A stretch of DNA of 46,434 nucleotides from Lentisphaeria bacterium (GTDB lineage: Bacteria; Verrucomicrobiota; Lentisphaeria; Victivallales; Victivallaceae), in assembly GCA_017462015.1 (NCBI GenBank), contig JAFTRX010000025.1:1-46434 (forward strand). The letters run 5' to 3'. Positions 17,430 through 26,694 of the stretch are shown here, in pieces. The notes beneath the pieces are model-generated. The model ran no database searches, was not told where the DNA came from, and saw nothing but the letters and a program-made list of their open reading frames with translations. Position 1 is the first letter of the stretch, and every line of letters starts with the position of its first letter. The translations under genes and the position numbers were made by a program.

Positions 17430-18361
17430 AGAAAATAGCTGTAATGGGTGCAAATGCCGCACGGCAGAAAACCCTTGTCTTTGAACAATTACGTCCCGGC
17501 GAAGTCAACCGGGCAATCTCCATGAGTGAAATTCCATCCGGCAAAGGTATCAACTTCTGCCGCGCGGTGCGCAACTGGAACCGTGCCGATGCCGTGGTTG
17601 TCCAGTTTGCCGGCGGCGACAATGGCAGATATCTGGTCGATGCTCTTTCCAAAGAGACGCTCAATGCCGTGACCATCCCCTCACGCGCACCGTTGCGCTG
17701 CTGTATGACCTGTATCGACCGGACAAATCATACGACTACCGAACTTATCGAACCCTCCGGCGCCGCTGACGCTGCCGAATGTGATGCCTTTGCCGCCGCA
17801 TTCAGTGAGGAACTTGCCCATTGTGACGGTGCCGCCATCTGCGGTACTCTGCCGGGAAATACAGACCCTGCGCTTTATTTGCGCATTGCCGAAATGGTCG
17901 CCTCCCAAAAGAAACCGTTACTGCTGGATGCATTCAAAAATGTGGAAAAACTTCTCTCTCTGCCCGGAGTCATTCTCAAAATCAACCGGGAGGAACTTAC
18001 CGCTTTCACCGGGTGTCCGCAAGTCTCTACCGGTATAAAATATTGCTTTCAGCACTATCCGGCATTGCGCGCTGTCGCCATCACCGACGGTCCCGATACC
18101 GCATGGGCAAGTGACGGAAACACCCTGTTCAAATTTGAGATACCGCCACTGCCGGAAGTGGTAAACCCCATCGGATGCGGTGATACCGCAAGTGCCGTAC
18201 TCTTGAGTGAACTGCTCAACGGTACAACCCTTGCTGAAGCGTTCAAATCAGCTCTTGGCGCCGCCAGTTCCAACGCCGAAAGTGTCATACCTGCGCAGTT
18301 CGATGCCGCCCGCGGCGCTGAACTTGCCGGAAAAATAAAGGTCACTTCCGAAGCATTGTAA
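17426..18361 (+). CDS. PfkB-family sugar kinase (1-phosphofructokinase-like)
   Basis: Ribokinase-fold enzyme, 311 residues, that phosphorylates a sugar or sugar phosphate. The N-terminal substrate motif SGKGINFCRAV resembles the GKG.N..R pattern of 1-phosphofructokinase and tagatose-6-phosphate kinase. The C-terminal NPIGCGDTASAV is the PfkB ATP/anion-hole signature with the catalytic Asp. IDRTNHTTTELIEPSG also matches the hexose-phosphate kinase branch. It overlaps the upstream dehydrogenase by 4 bp and lies 16 bp before the aas-like gene. No PTS transporter is nearby. The substrate could be fructose-1-phosphate, tagatose-6-phosphate or another phosphosugar. Confidence 0.85.
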   Translation: MKKIAVMGANAARQKTLVFEQLRPGEVNRAISMSEIPSGKGINFCRAVRNWNRADAVVVQFAGGDNGRYLVDALSKETLNAVTIPSRAPLRCCMTCIDRTNHTTTELIEPSGAADAAECDAFAAAFSEELAHCDGAAICGTLPGNTDPALYLRIAEMVASQKKPLLLDAFKNVEKLLSLPGVILKINREELTAFTGCPQVSTGIKYCFQHYPALRAVAITDGPDTAWASDGNTLFKFEIPPLPEVVNPIGCGDTASAVLLSELLNGTTLAEAFKSALGAASSNAESVIPAQFDAARGAELAGKIKVTSEAL

Positions 18362-18377
18362 ACCACAGGACGATATT

Positions 18378-21300
18378 ATGACCGACAAACTCAAAAGTGC
18401 CGTCAATGACATCCACGCGTTAAGCGGAGTAAACTTATACAGTACGATGAATCCGGTGCTGTGGTGCGGTATGACCGCATTTGAACTGGAAAGATGTTAT
18501 CCCCACTGGTTCAACCGTCCGGCAAACTTTGTTTTGCTGGTTGCGGTGTGCTTTGTACTGCCGATGCTGTTCAACACCCGGATATCATCATATCTGATGG
18601 CGCGTTTTCCCTGCCGCAACATTGTCTCCTGCGCCAAAGTTGCCGAACTTCTGACCGCGTTGTTTCTGCTTCTGCTCTACCCGCTGCTGCCGGGGATGGC
18701 TCTGCTGGTGCTTTTGGGGCTGACCACCATGCTGCTGGGAATAGAGTATGCGCTCTACCGTCCGGCACTGCGCTGTTACATGGCATCGACACTGCCTAAA
18801 ACTAAATTGAGTGAAGCTGTCGGCAAAGTGCAGGGAGCGGCACTGCTGGGAGCCGGTCTGGGAGTGATTCTGGCATCTGCCGGACGGGTTTTCGGCATCA
18901 ACCCGGTATGGGGATGGGGATTTTTTGCATTGTGCGCCGGACGCGGATTGGTTCTGGCAACCCGGATCCATACTGCCGATGCGCTCCAGCCGTGGGCGCG
19001 CTTCGCCCTCTTGCGCAAACTTCGCATCGTCCGCTGGGAAAACCAGATACTCCGGCAGGAACTGCGCATATCCGCCATCGGTGAAATATATTTGCTCGCA
19101 CTGCTGATACTGGTGATCTCTCTTACTGCGCAATACGCTGACAGTCACATATATTTGTTCAACCCCAACTCCCGCGACGGGATGCTGGCATTGATGCTGC
19201 TGATGATTTCTCCGCTGATGGGCGGTGCCGCCGGATGTTTCATTGCCGGAAAAGTTTCCCGGGACAAAGTGGAACTGGGAATCATACCGGGGGTCGGTTT
19301 ACTGCTGGTCATATTGCTGGCGGCGCTGGGGTTCATGACTTCGCATCAGGGGGGAATGGCAGGATATGCCGTGCTGGCAGGAGGATTGTTCTTATTCGGT
19401 GCAACGATTGGAGCATTGATCGTACCGTTTCAGAGTTTTCAGGAGTTCTTCCTCAGAAAAGATCTGCTTCCGGTCTTTTTTGTAGGTTATTACCGGATGT
19501 TCGGCATCGGTATTTTAACCGGTATCATCGTTACAGCGATATCCTATTTTTACCGGCAGCCTGCGGCAATGGCGGCATACGCGCTGGCGCTGTTGACCAT
19601 CGGTATGCTGGGACTGGCGTTCCGCATGGTTCCGCACATACTGCTGCGTGCCGGAGCGTTTTTGCTGTTGCGGACACTTTACCGTCTGCAAGTGGAAAAT
19701 CCGGAAAAGATTCCTGAAGAGGGCGGCGCATTGCTGGTTGCCAACCGTTCAAGTTTTGTCGATATGCTCTTCATCACCGGCGCGACCAGCCGCCCGGTAC
19801 GTTTCATGATGCATGAAAGTTTCAACCGCGCGACCTGGCTGAGAACGTTGTGCCGTGCGGCAGGTTTTCTGGAAGTGCCGTCCAACAAACCCAAAAAATT
19901 GCAGCAGCTTTTTGCCAAAACCCGGGAAATGCTGCGCAACGGTGAAATTATCTGTGTTTTTCCGGAGAGCAACGTCACCCGCAACGGCGTGATGTCAGGT
20001 TTCCGTGACGGAATGAAGGAGATGCTTCCGGACGATTGTCATATCCCCGTCATTCCCGTCCACATCGGCATGACCTGGGGCAGTATCTTTTCCTGCTATT
20101 ACGGCAAATTCAAATTGCAGTGGCCCGAAGAACTGCCGCATCCGGCAAGCGTCACTGTCGGTGATCCGGTGCCGCCGGATACCTCCGCTTACGAAATGCG
20201 GATAATACTTTCCGAACTTGCCGCCGGAACCAAGTGTCAAATCTCCCGCGGCGAAAGACCGTTCCACTCCCAATTCGCCTGGTTGGCAAAAAAACACCCG
20301 AAAGACAGCTTCATCAAAGAACTGCGCGGCGACGAGTTTGTCGCTTCCAAACACATAAATCTGCTCTGCCGCTGTATATTGTTCAGCCGCTATCTGCGGC
20401 GGAAACGGCGCGGCAGCGAGTACATCGGCGTCATGCTCCCCAACTCCATTGCTTTTTTTCAGGCAATGACTTCAGTGATGATGGCAGACCGGACTCCGGC
20501 GATCATCAATTACACCTCCGGCACTGAAGCTGTTCAGGCGGCAATCGCCAAAGCTGAACTGAAAACCATCATCACCAGCAAAGAACTGCTGGAAAAGTGC
20601 CGCATTCCGGCAACTCCGGGCATGATATTCATTGAGGATATCAATAAAATTACCCGGTCAAAGTGGACGGCAACCTGGTGGAAGTTCCTGATAATGACCC
20701 TGCCCAACGCCGAATTGATGAAGTTGATCTCTCCGGCAAGCTGGGATGACCCGCACCGGACGGCAATCGTACTCTTTTCCAGCGGTTCCACCGGTATCCC
20801 CAAGGGCATCATGCTCAGTCATCACAACATCTTTTCCGACGTACTGGCAGTATCCCGCAGTATCGCCTGGACCAGAAAAGACCGGGTGCCGGGCAATCTC
20901 CCGCTCTTTCACTCTTTCGGTATGGCGGTATGTCTGTGGATGCCGATGTATTCCGGCAGTGAAGTGGTCATGCTGCCCAATCCGCTGGATGGTTCCGGTA
21001 TGAGTAAGGTTCTGCGCCACCACCAAAGCAGTGTGCTGTTCGCCACGCCGAGTTTTCTGCAGCTGTATATGCGCAAATGTCAGGGCGAAGATTTCAAATC
21101 CCTGCGCCTGGTCATCGCCGGAGCAGAAAAACTGCGCGATGATATCGCCGATAAATTCCATCAGATGACCGGCCTGGTCATCGCCGAAGCCTACGGCTGT
21201 ACCGAGTTGTCGCCGGTAGTGTCGATAAATCTCGCCCATTCAGTCATGGATCTGGGGGTAACCGTGGCACGCCGGGGCAGCATCGGCCCGTCTCTGCCGG

Positions 21301-21827
21301 GTATCTGTGCCAAAATCGTCGATCCATCGACCTTTGAACTTCTGCCGGAAGAGTGCGACGGCTTGCTGTTGGTCAAGGGCGCAATCGTGATGCAGGGCTA
21401 TTTGAACGACCCGGAAAAAACCAGCGAAGTCATCCGCGATAAATGGTACGTCACCGGCGATATCGGCCACATGGACCGGAACGGCTTCATCACCCTCACC
21501 GGACGCTTGTCACGCTTCAGCAAAATCGCCGGTGAAATGGTTCCGCACGAACTCGTCGAACGCGAAATCAACAACATTTTACAGCCTGACCACCGGATAC
21601 TCGCAGTTGCCGGCGCTCCGGATGCGGATAAAGGTGAAAAACTTATCGTCTTTTATACCGATTCCGAACTCCTTGCTCCGGAACAGGTCGTCCGCTGGCT
21701 GCGGGAACGGAAAATCCCCAACCTCTGGATCCCCAAAAGCGAAAACTTTATCAAAGTGGACGAACTTCCCATGCTCGGCAGCGGCAAATTAGACCTCGCC
21801 CGCCTGAAAGCAATGGCAGCAAAATAA
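18378..21827 (+). CDS. MFS transporter / PlsC acyltransferase / acyl-ACP synthetase fusion (Aas-like)
   Basis: A 1,149-residue three-part protein for lysophospholipid recovery and acyl transfer. Residues 1-about 420 are a multi-pass MFS module like the LplT lysophospholipid flippase. Residues about 430-625 are a PlsC-type acyltransferase (FPESNVTRNG, VIPVHIGMTWG). Residues about 650-1149 are an AMP-forming acyl-ACP/CoA synthetase (LFSSGSTGIPKGIMLSHHN, AEAYGCTELSPVV, YVTGDIGHMDRNGF). Oddly, the acyltransferase HX4D motif reads N-R-S-S-F-V-D: Arg457 stands where the catalytic His is expected, and FPEG has become FPES. The acyltransferase step may therefore be impaired or altered. It is the last gene of the operon, followed by a nested-hairpin terminator. 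Confidence 0.88.
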   Translation: MTDKLKSAVNDIHALSGVNLYSTMNPVLWCGMTAFELERCYPHWFNRPANFVLLVAVCFVLPMLFNTRISSYLMARFPCRNIVSCAKVAELLTALFLLLLYPLLPGMALLVLLGLTTMLLGIEYALYRPALRCYMASTLPKTKLSEAVGKVQGAALLGAGLGVILASAGRVFGINPVWGWGFFALCAGRGLVLATRIHTADALQPWARFALLRKLRIVRWENQILRQELRISAIGEIYLLALLILVISLTAQYADSHIYLFNPNSRDGMLALMLLMISPLMGGAAGCFIAGKVSRDKVELGIIPGVGLLLVILLAALGFMTSHQGGMAGYAVLAGGLFLFGATIGALIVPFQSFQEFFLRKDLLPVFFVGYYRMFGIGILTGIIVTAISYFYRQPAAMAAYALALLTIGMLGLAFRMVPHILLRAGAFLLLRTLYRLQVENPEKIPEEGGALLVANRSSFVDMLFITGATSRPVRFMMHESFNRATWLRTLCRAAGFLEVPSNKPKKLQQLFAKTREMLRNGEIICVFPESNVTRNGVMSGFRDGMKEMLPDDCHIPVIPVHIGMTWGSIFSCYYGKFKLQWPEELPHPASVTVGDPVPPDTSAYEMRIILSELAAGTKCQISRGERPFHSQFAWLAKKHPKDSFIKELRGDEFVASKHINLLCRCILFSRYLRRKRRGSEYIGVMLPNSIAFFQAMTSVMMADRTPAIINYTSGTEAVQAAIAKAELKTIITSKELLEKCRIPATPGMIFIEDINKITRSKWTATWWKFLIMTLPNAELMKLISPASWDDPHRTAIVLFSSGSTGIPKGIMLSHHNIFSDVLAVSRSIAWTRKDRVPGNLPLFHSFGMAVCLWMPMYSGSEVVMLPNPLDGSGMSKVLRHHQSSVLFATPSFLQLYMRKCQGEDFKSLRLVIAGAEKLRDDIADKFHQMTGLVIAEAYGCTELSPVVSINLAHSVMDLGVTVARRGSIGPSLPGICAKIVDPSTFELLPEECDGLLLVKGAIVMQGYLNDPEKTSEVIRDKWYVTGDIGHMDRNGFITLTGRLSRFSKIAGEMVPHELVEREINNILQPDHRILAVAGAPDADKGEKLIVFYTDSELLAPEQVVRWLRERKIPNLWIPKSENFIKVDELPMLGSGKLDLARLKAMAAK

Positions 21828-21857
21828 CCCCTGTTCCTGATAAGGGGAGAGCGCTAT

Positions 21858-21929
21858 CGGGGGGAAGGGGAAAACTTTTTTTCACGAGAAAAAAAGCCGA
21901 ACGTCGGCACCGGTTTTCCCTTCCCCCCG
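21858..21929 (+). terminator. Repeated nested-hairpin element, copy A (terminator-like)
   Basis: An outer stem pairs 21858-21875 with 21913-21929 (one bulged base). It encloses two hairpins: 21875-21883/21888-21896 (CTTTTTTTC/GAAAAAAAG) and 21896-21900/21904-21908 (GCCGA/TCGGC), forming a three-way junction. It starts 30 bp after the aas-like stop and faces the end of the convergent isomerase gene, so it could stop transcription both ways. The conserved flank to about 21990 includes AAAAAAGCGGG and GTTGGTCGCAA, shared with 31653. The 166-bp gap holds nothing else. Confidence 0.75.
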
Positions 21930-21993
21930 AACCCCCTATCCCTTTTCAAAAAAAGCGGGGTGTGTTTGCCGCTTCGTTGGTCGCAACTTGAAA

Positions 21994-22908
21994 CTAACGA
22001 TCCTCTTCAATACCGTAGGCTTTCAAGGCGTTGCTGCCGATAGAGTAGAGCAGCGCAAGAGCGGCACGGCGGATTTCCAACGGCGGTTGGGCAAGCGGCC
22101 CGGAACCGGTGTTTTTCCCCATGAAACAGTCAGCTTCAAAGGTGAAACATCCGGGAAATTCCATATCTTTCAGAGCGGCAACCAGGCGATCCAATTGGAG
22201 TCTGCCGCAATATGGAGCAAGATGCTGATCGGACCGGGAGTTGTTGTCATGGATATGGAGTGCCTTGAGGTTGGAACCGAGTTCCATCAGATCGTCATAC
22301 TGGTCATCTTTTCCCTCCATCACCGCGTGTCCGGTATCCCAGCAGCAGCCGAGCAGCGGATGGTTGACAAAAGCGACCATGTCGTTCATTTCAGCTGCGG
22401 TACGCGGGAAGTAACAAACCCCCATATTTTTGGTAGATGTGTTTTCAATACAGATGGTTATGGAATGTTTTTCTGCCTCGGCAAGTATCGGTTGGAGAAA
22501 GCGGAGATTGTACTCAAAATAAGCCTTTTTATCTATGGGGTAAACATGCTTGATATTGAAACTGGTGTGCAGGACCACCGTCGGGATATTGAGCATGGCG
22601 GATGCTTCAACAGAACGGATCATGGCGCGCATACAGCGTTCATGGTCGCAGTTGGCTCCAAGGGGATTGTAACCCGGCGCATGCGCCTGAACAAAAGAAA
22701 AACCACACTCCCCGGCGGCAGCGATGCAATCCTCGATCTGCTGTTTCCACATGCGGTCATCATCAAGCATGAACGGCGACGGCTCTTTGGAGTCGTAATA
22801 AAACGAGTAATCAAGGTATTTGAATCCGGTACCGGCATAACTGCGCACTGCATCTGCGGGGTTGGAAAAATAGCTGTACATTTCTCCGATAGTGGTGGCG
22901 ATTTTCAT
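21994..22908 (-). CDS. Sugar phosphate isomerase/epimerase-like TIM barrel
   Basis: A 304-residue protein of the xylose-isomerase-like AP endonuclease-2 fold. Likely metal ligands appear in order: ICIENTSTK (Glu), CCWDTGHAVM (Asp and His), LKALHIHDNN (His) and CFTFEADCF (Glu). Members isomerise or epimerise sugars or inositols, or dehydrate inosose, often in catabolic gene sets; the substrate here is unknown. There is no signal peptide. Start ATG 22908 has GGAGG 9 bp upstream, and in-frame codons farther upstream encode nothing family-like. It is a single-gene unit with its own promoter, divergent from gyrB. Confidence 0.88.
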   Translation of the reverse strand: MKIATTIGEMYSYFSNPADAVRSYAGTGFKYLDYSFYYDSKEPSPFMLDDDRMWKQQIEDCIAAAGECGFSFVQAHAPGYNPLGANCDHERCMRAMIRSVEASAMLNIPTVVLHTSFNIKHVYPIDKKAYFEYNLRFLQPILAEAEKHSITICIENTSTKNMGVCYFPRTAAEMNDMVAFVNHPLLGCCWDTGHAVMEGKDDQYDDLMELGSNLKALHIHDNNSRSDQHLAPYCGRLQLDRLVAALKDMEFPGCFTFEADCFMGKNTGSGPLAQPPLEIRRAALALLYSIGSNALKAYGIEEDR

Positions 22909-22940
22909 CTTACTTTCCTCCGTATAAAAGGTTACGGTTA

Positions 22941-22969
22941 AATATAACACCGGCTGTAGAAAATTGCAA
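22941..22969 (-). promoter_or_regulatory. Predicted promoter of the sugar isomerase-like gene
   Basis: On the minus strand: TTGCAA (22964-22969), 17-bp spacer, TATATT (22941-22946), about 33 bp upstream of the start codon. The same boxes and spacing as the serA promoter. Confidence 0.75.
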
Positions 22970-23034
22970 CGCATTATTTGCTCAAACAATACCTGTCTCT
23001 CTGATAAATCTGCTGATTTTTTCATAAAAACGAC

Positions 23035-23063
23035 TTGATTTAAAGGCAAAACAGGTGTATTGT
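23035..23063 (+). promoter_or_regulatory. Predicted gyrB promoter
   Basis: TTGATT (23035-23040), 17-bp spacer, TATTGT (23058-23063). It lies about 70 bp upstream of the gyrB start. Confidence 0.55.
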
Positions 23064-23095
23064 ATCGTTTGGTAAATATTATATAAATAATAAAA

Positions 23096-23111
23096 GGGAG
23101 GGAAGCCTCCC
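23096..23111 (+). promoter_or_regulatory. Leader hairpin before gyrB
   Basis: GGGAGG (23096-23101) pairs perfectly with CCTCCC (23106-23111) around a GAAG loop. The left arm would make a strong Shine-Dalgarno sequence but lies over 30 bp from ATG 23135, where no closer one is obvious. It may affect gyrB mRNA stability or translation; this is inference. Confidence 0.4.
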
Positions 23112-23134
23112 GAGCAACTGGGAACAATATATCC

Positions 23135-25591
23135 ATGAGTGAAGAAAATATCGAAAATATCAAGAATGCTGAAGAGTATAGTGCAAGTAAGATCACCGTA
23201 CTTGAAGGTCTCGAAGCCGTGCGGGTGCGCCCGTCAATGTACATCGGCGATACCGGTGTGCGCGGACTCCATCATCTGGTTTATGAAGTCGTGGACAACT
23301 CCATCGACGAAGCGCTCGCCGGTTACGCCAGCGATGTGAAAGTCACCATCCGTCCGGACAACTCCATCACCGTCGAAGATGACGGCCGCGGTATCCCCGT
23401 GGACATGCACCCGACCGAAAACAAACCCGCCGTCGAAGTCGTGCTGACCGTCCTCCATGCCGGTGGTAAGTTCGACCATAACAGCTACAAAGTTTCCGGC
23501 GGTCTCCACGGCGTTGGTGTTTCCTGCGTGAACGCCCTTTCCGACTGGATGGACGTCGAAGTCTGCCGCGAAGGCAAGGCTTACGCCATCAGCTTCAAGC
23601 GCGGCGTTACCGCCAAGCCGCTGACGGAAATCGGAACCACTTCCAAACGCGGTACCAAAGTCAGTTTCAAACCGGACGGAACCATTTTCCCTGACACGGT
23701 TTATGTCTGGGATACTCTTGCCAAACGTTTGCGCGAACTGGCTTTTCTGAATCGCGGCATCCACATCACGCTGACCGATGAACGGGATATTACTGACGGC
23801 GCTCCCAAAAGCGAACACTTCCACTACGAAGGCGGTATCACCGAATTTGTCACCATTCTCAACACCGACCGCGAAGTCATCAATCCGGAAGTTATCTACT
23901 TCCACCGGGAACGCGCCGGTATCGACGTGGAAGTTGCCATGCAGTACACTGCCCACAACACCGTCGAAAACATCCACACCTACACCAACAACATCAACAC
24001 CATCGAAGGCGGTACTCACCTGGTCGGTTTTCAGGCGGCACTCACGCGTACCATCAACAACTACATCCGCGAAAAGGTGAAAAATCCGCCGACTCTTTCC
24101 GGTAAGGATGTCCGCGAAGGTCTCGCCGCTGTCATCAGTGTCAAAGTGCCCGATCCCCAGTTTGAAGGTCAGACCAAGACCAAACTCGGCAACAGCGAAG
24201 TGCGCGGTATCGTCGAATCGGTGATCAATGATGAATTCTCCACCTATCTGGAGGAAAATCCCAATATCGCCAAGCAGATCACCGAAAATGCCATGCTGGC
24301 ATTCCAGGCCAACGAAGCCGCCCGCCGCGCCCGCGAAAGCATCCGCAAAACCAACAAAGTTTCAGTTGGACTGCCCGGAAAACTTGCCGACTGCTCCTGC
24401 AAAGACCCGGAAAAACGCGAACTCTACATCGTGGAAGGTGACTCCGCCGGCGGTTCTGCCAAAGGCGGACGCGACAACAAGATCCAGGCAATTCTTCCCA
24501 TCCGCGGTAAACTGCTCAACGTGGAAAAGGTGCGGCAGGACCGGATGTTCGCCAACAAGGAGATCCAATCGCTCTTCTACGCTATCGGATGCGGTGTCGG
24601 CGATGAATTCGATATCACCAAAGCGCGTTACCACCGCGTGGTTATCATGACAGATGCTGACGTGGATGGATCGCACATCCGTACACTGCTGCTTACCTTC
24701 TTCTTCCGCCAGATGCGTCCGCTGATCGAAGCGGGATACGTTTACATCGCCAAACCGCCGCTTTACAAAGTGACCAAAGGCAAAAAATCCAGCTATATCG
24801 ACACCGAAGAACAGCTCAACCGTTATCTGGTGGAACTTGGTTTGGATGAGATGATCGTCACCGGCAGTGCCGATGACCGTCAGCTTTCCGTGGATGAAGT
24901 TCGCAACCTGATTGCGCTTTACAACCGCGCCGCCCACTCCTCAGTCGGACTTCAGCGGTGCGGTATCGAACCGGAAGAGTACTTTTCCATGGTGCGCGAA
25001 GACGGTCTTTGCCCCATCGCCCACATCACCGTGCGGGAACACAACGGTACTTCCACTGCCAAATATGTTTACTCCACGGATGAACAGTACGCCTTCATCA
25101 CTGAAGCCGAAGCCCGTTTGCGCGGCGACAAAGCGGAAACCGAAGATTCTGAAATCTCTTCCCGCATCGATGTGGTAAACATCTTTGAGGCACGCAACTG
25201 TGAAACTCTTGCCGGTGACCTCAAAGCTGCCGGTCTTTCCATGAAACAGGTCTATTCCGAAGGAGATACCATTTACAATGTTTCACCTTCCGGAAATTCC
25301 GGCAATGTTCAGCCTGTCCGCTGTCTGAAGGAACTTTTCAGTTTCATCCGCAACAGTGGACAAACCGGTTCCGGTTTGCGCATCAACCGGTACAAAGGTT
25401 TGGGTGAAATGAACGCCAGCCAGCTGTGGGAAACCACCATGGATCCCAACACCCGCACCATGATCAAAGTCACCATGGAAGATGCCATCGAAGCCGACCG
25501 CATCTTCAACTTGCTCATGGGCGACGTGGTGGAACCTCGCCGGGAATACATTGAAAAACATGCCGCCCACGTCAAAGACTTGGATATCTGA
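23135..25591 (+). CDS. gyrB: DNA gyrase subunit B
   Basis: ATPase subunit of the type II topoisomerase that introduces negative supercoils. The 818-residue protein has the GHKL ATPase domain (EVVDNSIDEAL, DDGRGIPVDMHP, GGLHGVGVSCVNALS), the transducer domain, and the TOPRIM domain (VEGDSAGGSAKGGRDN, IMTDADVDGSHIRTLLLTFF). A C-terminal tail with YKGLGEMNASQLWETTMDP follows. The TOPRIM-to-tail region holds an insertion of about 150 residues (roughly 570-720), as in proteobacterial-type GyrB. The EGDSAGGSAKGGRDNKIQAI spacing favours GyrB over ParE. recA follows after 31 bp. No dnaA, recF or gyrA is adjacent. Confidence 0.96.
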   Translation: MSEENIENIKNAEEYSASKITVLEGLEAVRVRPSMYIGDTGVRGLHHLVYEVVDNSIDEALAGYASDVKVTIRPDNSITVEDDGRGIPVDMHPTENKPAVEVVLTVLHAGGKFDHNSYKVSGGLHGVGVSCVNALSDWMDVEVCREGKAYAISFKRGVTAKPLTEIGTTSKRGTKVSFKPDGTIFPDTVYVWDTLAKRLRELAFLNRGIHITLTDERDITDGAPKSEHFHYEGGITEFVTILNTDREVINPEVIYFHRERAGIDVEVAMQYTAHNTVENIHTYTNNINTIEGGTHLVGFQAALTRTINNYIREKVKNPPTLSGKDVREGLAAVISVKVPDPQFEGQTKTKLGNSEVRGIVESVINDEFSTYLEENPNIAKQITENAMLAFQANEAARRARESIRKTNKVSVGLPGKLADCSCKDPEKRELYIVEGDSAGGSAKGGRDNKIQAILPIRGKLLNVEKVRQDRMFANKEIQSLFYAIGCGVGDEFDITKARYHRVVIMTDADVDGSHIRTLLLTFFFRQMRPLIEAGYVYIAKPPLYKVTKGKKSSYIDTEEQLNRYLVELGLDEMIVTGSADDRQLSVDEVRNLIALYNRAAHSSVGLQRCGIEPEEYFSMVREDGLCPIAHITVREHNGTSTAKYVYSTDEQYAFITEAEARLRGDKAETEDSEISSRIDVVNIFEARNCETLAGDLKAAGLSMKQVYSEGDTIYNVSPSGNSGNVQPVRCLKELFSFIRNSGQTGSGLRINRYKGLGEMNASQLWETTMDPNTRTMIKVTMEDAIEADRIFNLLMGDVVEPRREYIEKHAAHVKDLDI

Positions 25592-25622
25592 TAATCAACA
25601 TTTTACATTTGAGAGGTGAATT

Positions 25623-26687
25623 ATGGCGGAACGCGAAGCCCCCGTTATTGACAAGGAAAAAAGTCTCGCACTGGCAATCAGCCAGATCGAAAAAGAATTT
25701 GGTAAAGGCTCTATCATGCGCCTCGGCGCCACCGATGCCGTAGTCGATGTCCCGGTCGTCAGCACCGGAAGTATGTCACTGGACCTGGCGCTGGGTATCT
25801 ACGGTTTGCCCCTGGGCCGTATCGTTGAGATCTTCGGACCTGAGTCCAGCGGTAAGACCACGTTGTGTCTGCACGTCATTGCCAATGCTCAGGCGGCAGG
25901 CGGCAAGTGCGCCATCATCGATGCCGAACACGCCATCGATCCGGCATACGCCAAGCGCATCGGTGTGGATATCGACAATCTGCTTATCAGCCAGCCGGAT
26001 TGCGGCGAAGATGCCTTGAACATCGTTGACACTCTGGTGCGCAGTAATGCGATCGACGTGCTGGTGGTCGACTCGGTGGCGGCATTGGTTCCCCGGGCGG
26101 AAATCGAAGGTCAGATGGGCGATTCCCATGTCGGACTTCAGGCGCGTTTGATGTCGCAGGCGCTGCGTAAACTCACCGGTGCCGCCAGCCGCGGCAGAAC
26201 CTGTGTGATCTTCACCAACCAGATCCGCGAAAAAATCGGCGTGATGTACGGCAATCCGGAAACCACCCCCGGTGGAAATGCGTTGAAATTTTACGCTTCG
26301 ATCCGTATGGATATCCGCAAATCCACGGCCATCAAAGTCGGTGAAGCAGTTCTCGGCAACCGCGCCCGGGTCAAAATCATCAAAAACAAAATGGCGCCCC
26401 CGTTCAAAACTGCTGAGTTCGATATCATGTACAACGAAGGTATTTCCAAGACCGGTTCCATTTTGGATGTGGCGACCGACATGGGAATCATCGAAAAACG
26501 CGGTTCCTGGTTCAGCTTTGACGGAGCGCAGCTCGGGCAGGGCAGAGACCAGACCAAACAGATCCTCGCCGATAATCCGGAACTGCAGAAGCAGATTCAC
26601 GACCGGATAATCGAAAAAATCAATGCCGATAAAGCTGCCGCGGCCGGAAAAACTGCTCCGGAAAACGCAGCTCCGGCAGCGGAGTAA
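25623..26687 (+). CDS. recA: RecA recombinase
   Basis: ATP-dependent strand-exchange protein for homologous recombination and SOS activation. The 354 residues include Walker [11 protein letters not shown], the Walker B region [14 protein letters not shown], loop L1 region [20 protein letters not shown] and loop L2 region [20 protein letters not shown]. The C-terminal tail is Ala-rich ([17 protein letters not shown]). GAGAGGTGA at 25611-25619 precedes ATG 25623. I see no LexA-like box in the 31-bp gap after gyrB, so recA is probably read with gyrB. The next gene begins 7 bp after its stop, so recA transcription should continue into the Exb-type cluster. Confidence 0.98.
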   Translation: MAEREAPVIDKEKSLALAISQIEKEFGKGSIMRLGATDAVVDVPVVSTGSMSLDLALGIYGLPLGRIVEIFGPESSGKTTLCLHVIANAQAAGGKCAIIDAEHAIDPAYAKRIGVDIDNLLISQPDCGEDALNIVDTLVRSNAIDVLVVDSVAALVPRAEIEGQMGDSHVGLQARLMSQALRKLTGAASRGRTCVIFTNQIREKIGVMYGNPETTPGGNALKFYASIRMDIRKSTAIKVGEAVLGNRARVKIIKNKMAPPFKTAEFDIMYNEGISKTGSILDVATDMGIIEKRGSWFSFDGAQLGQGRDQTKQILADNPELQKQIHDRIIEKINADKAAAAGKTAPENAAPAAE

Positions 26688-26694
26688 TTTTTCG

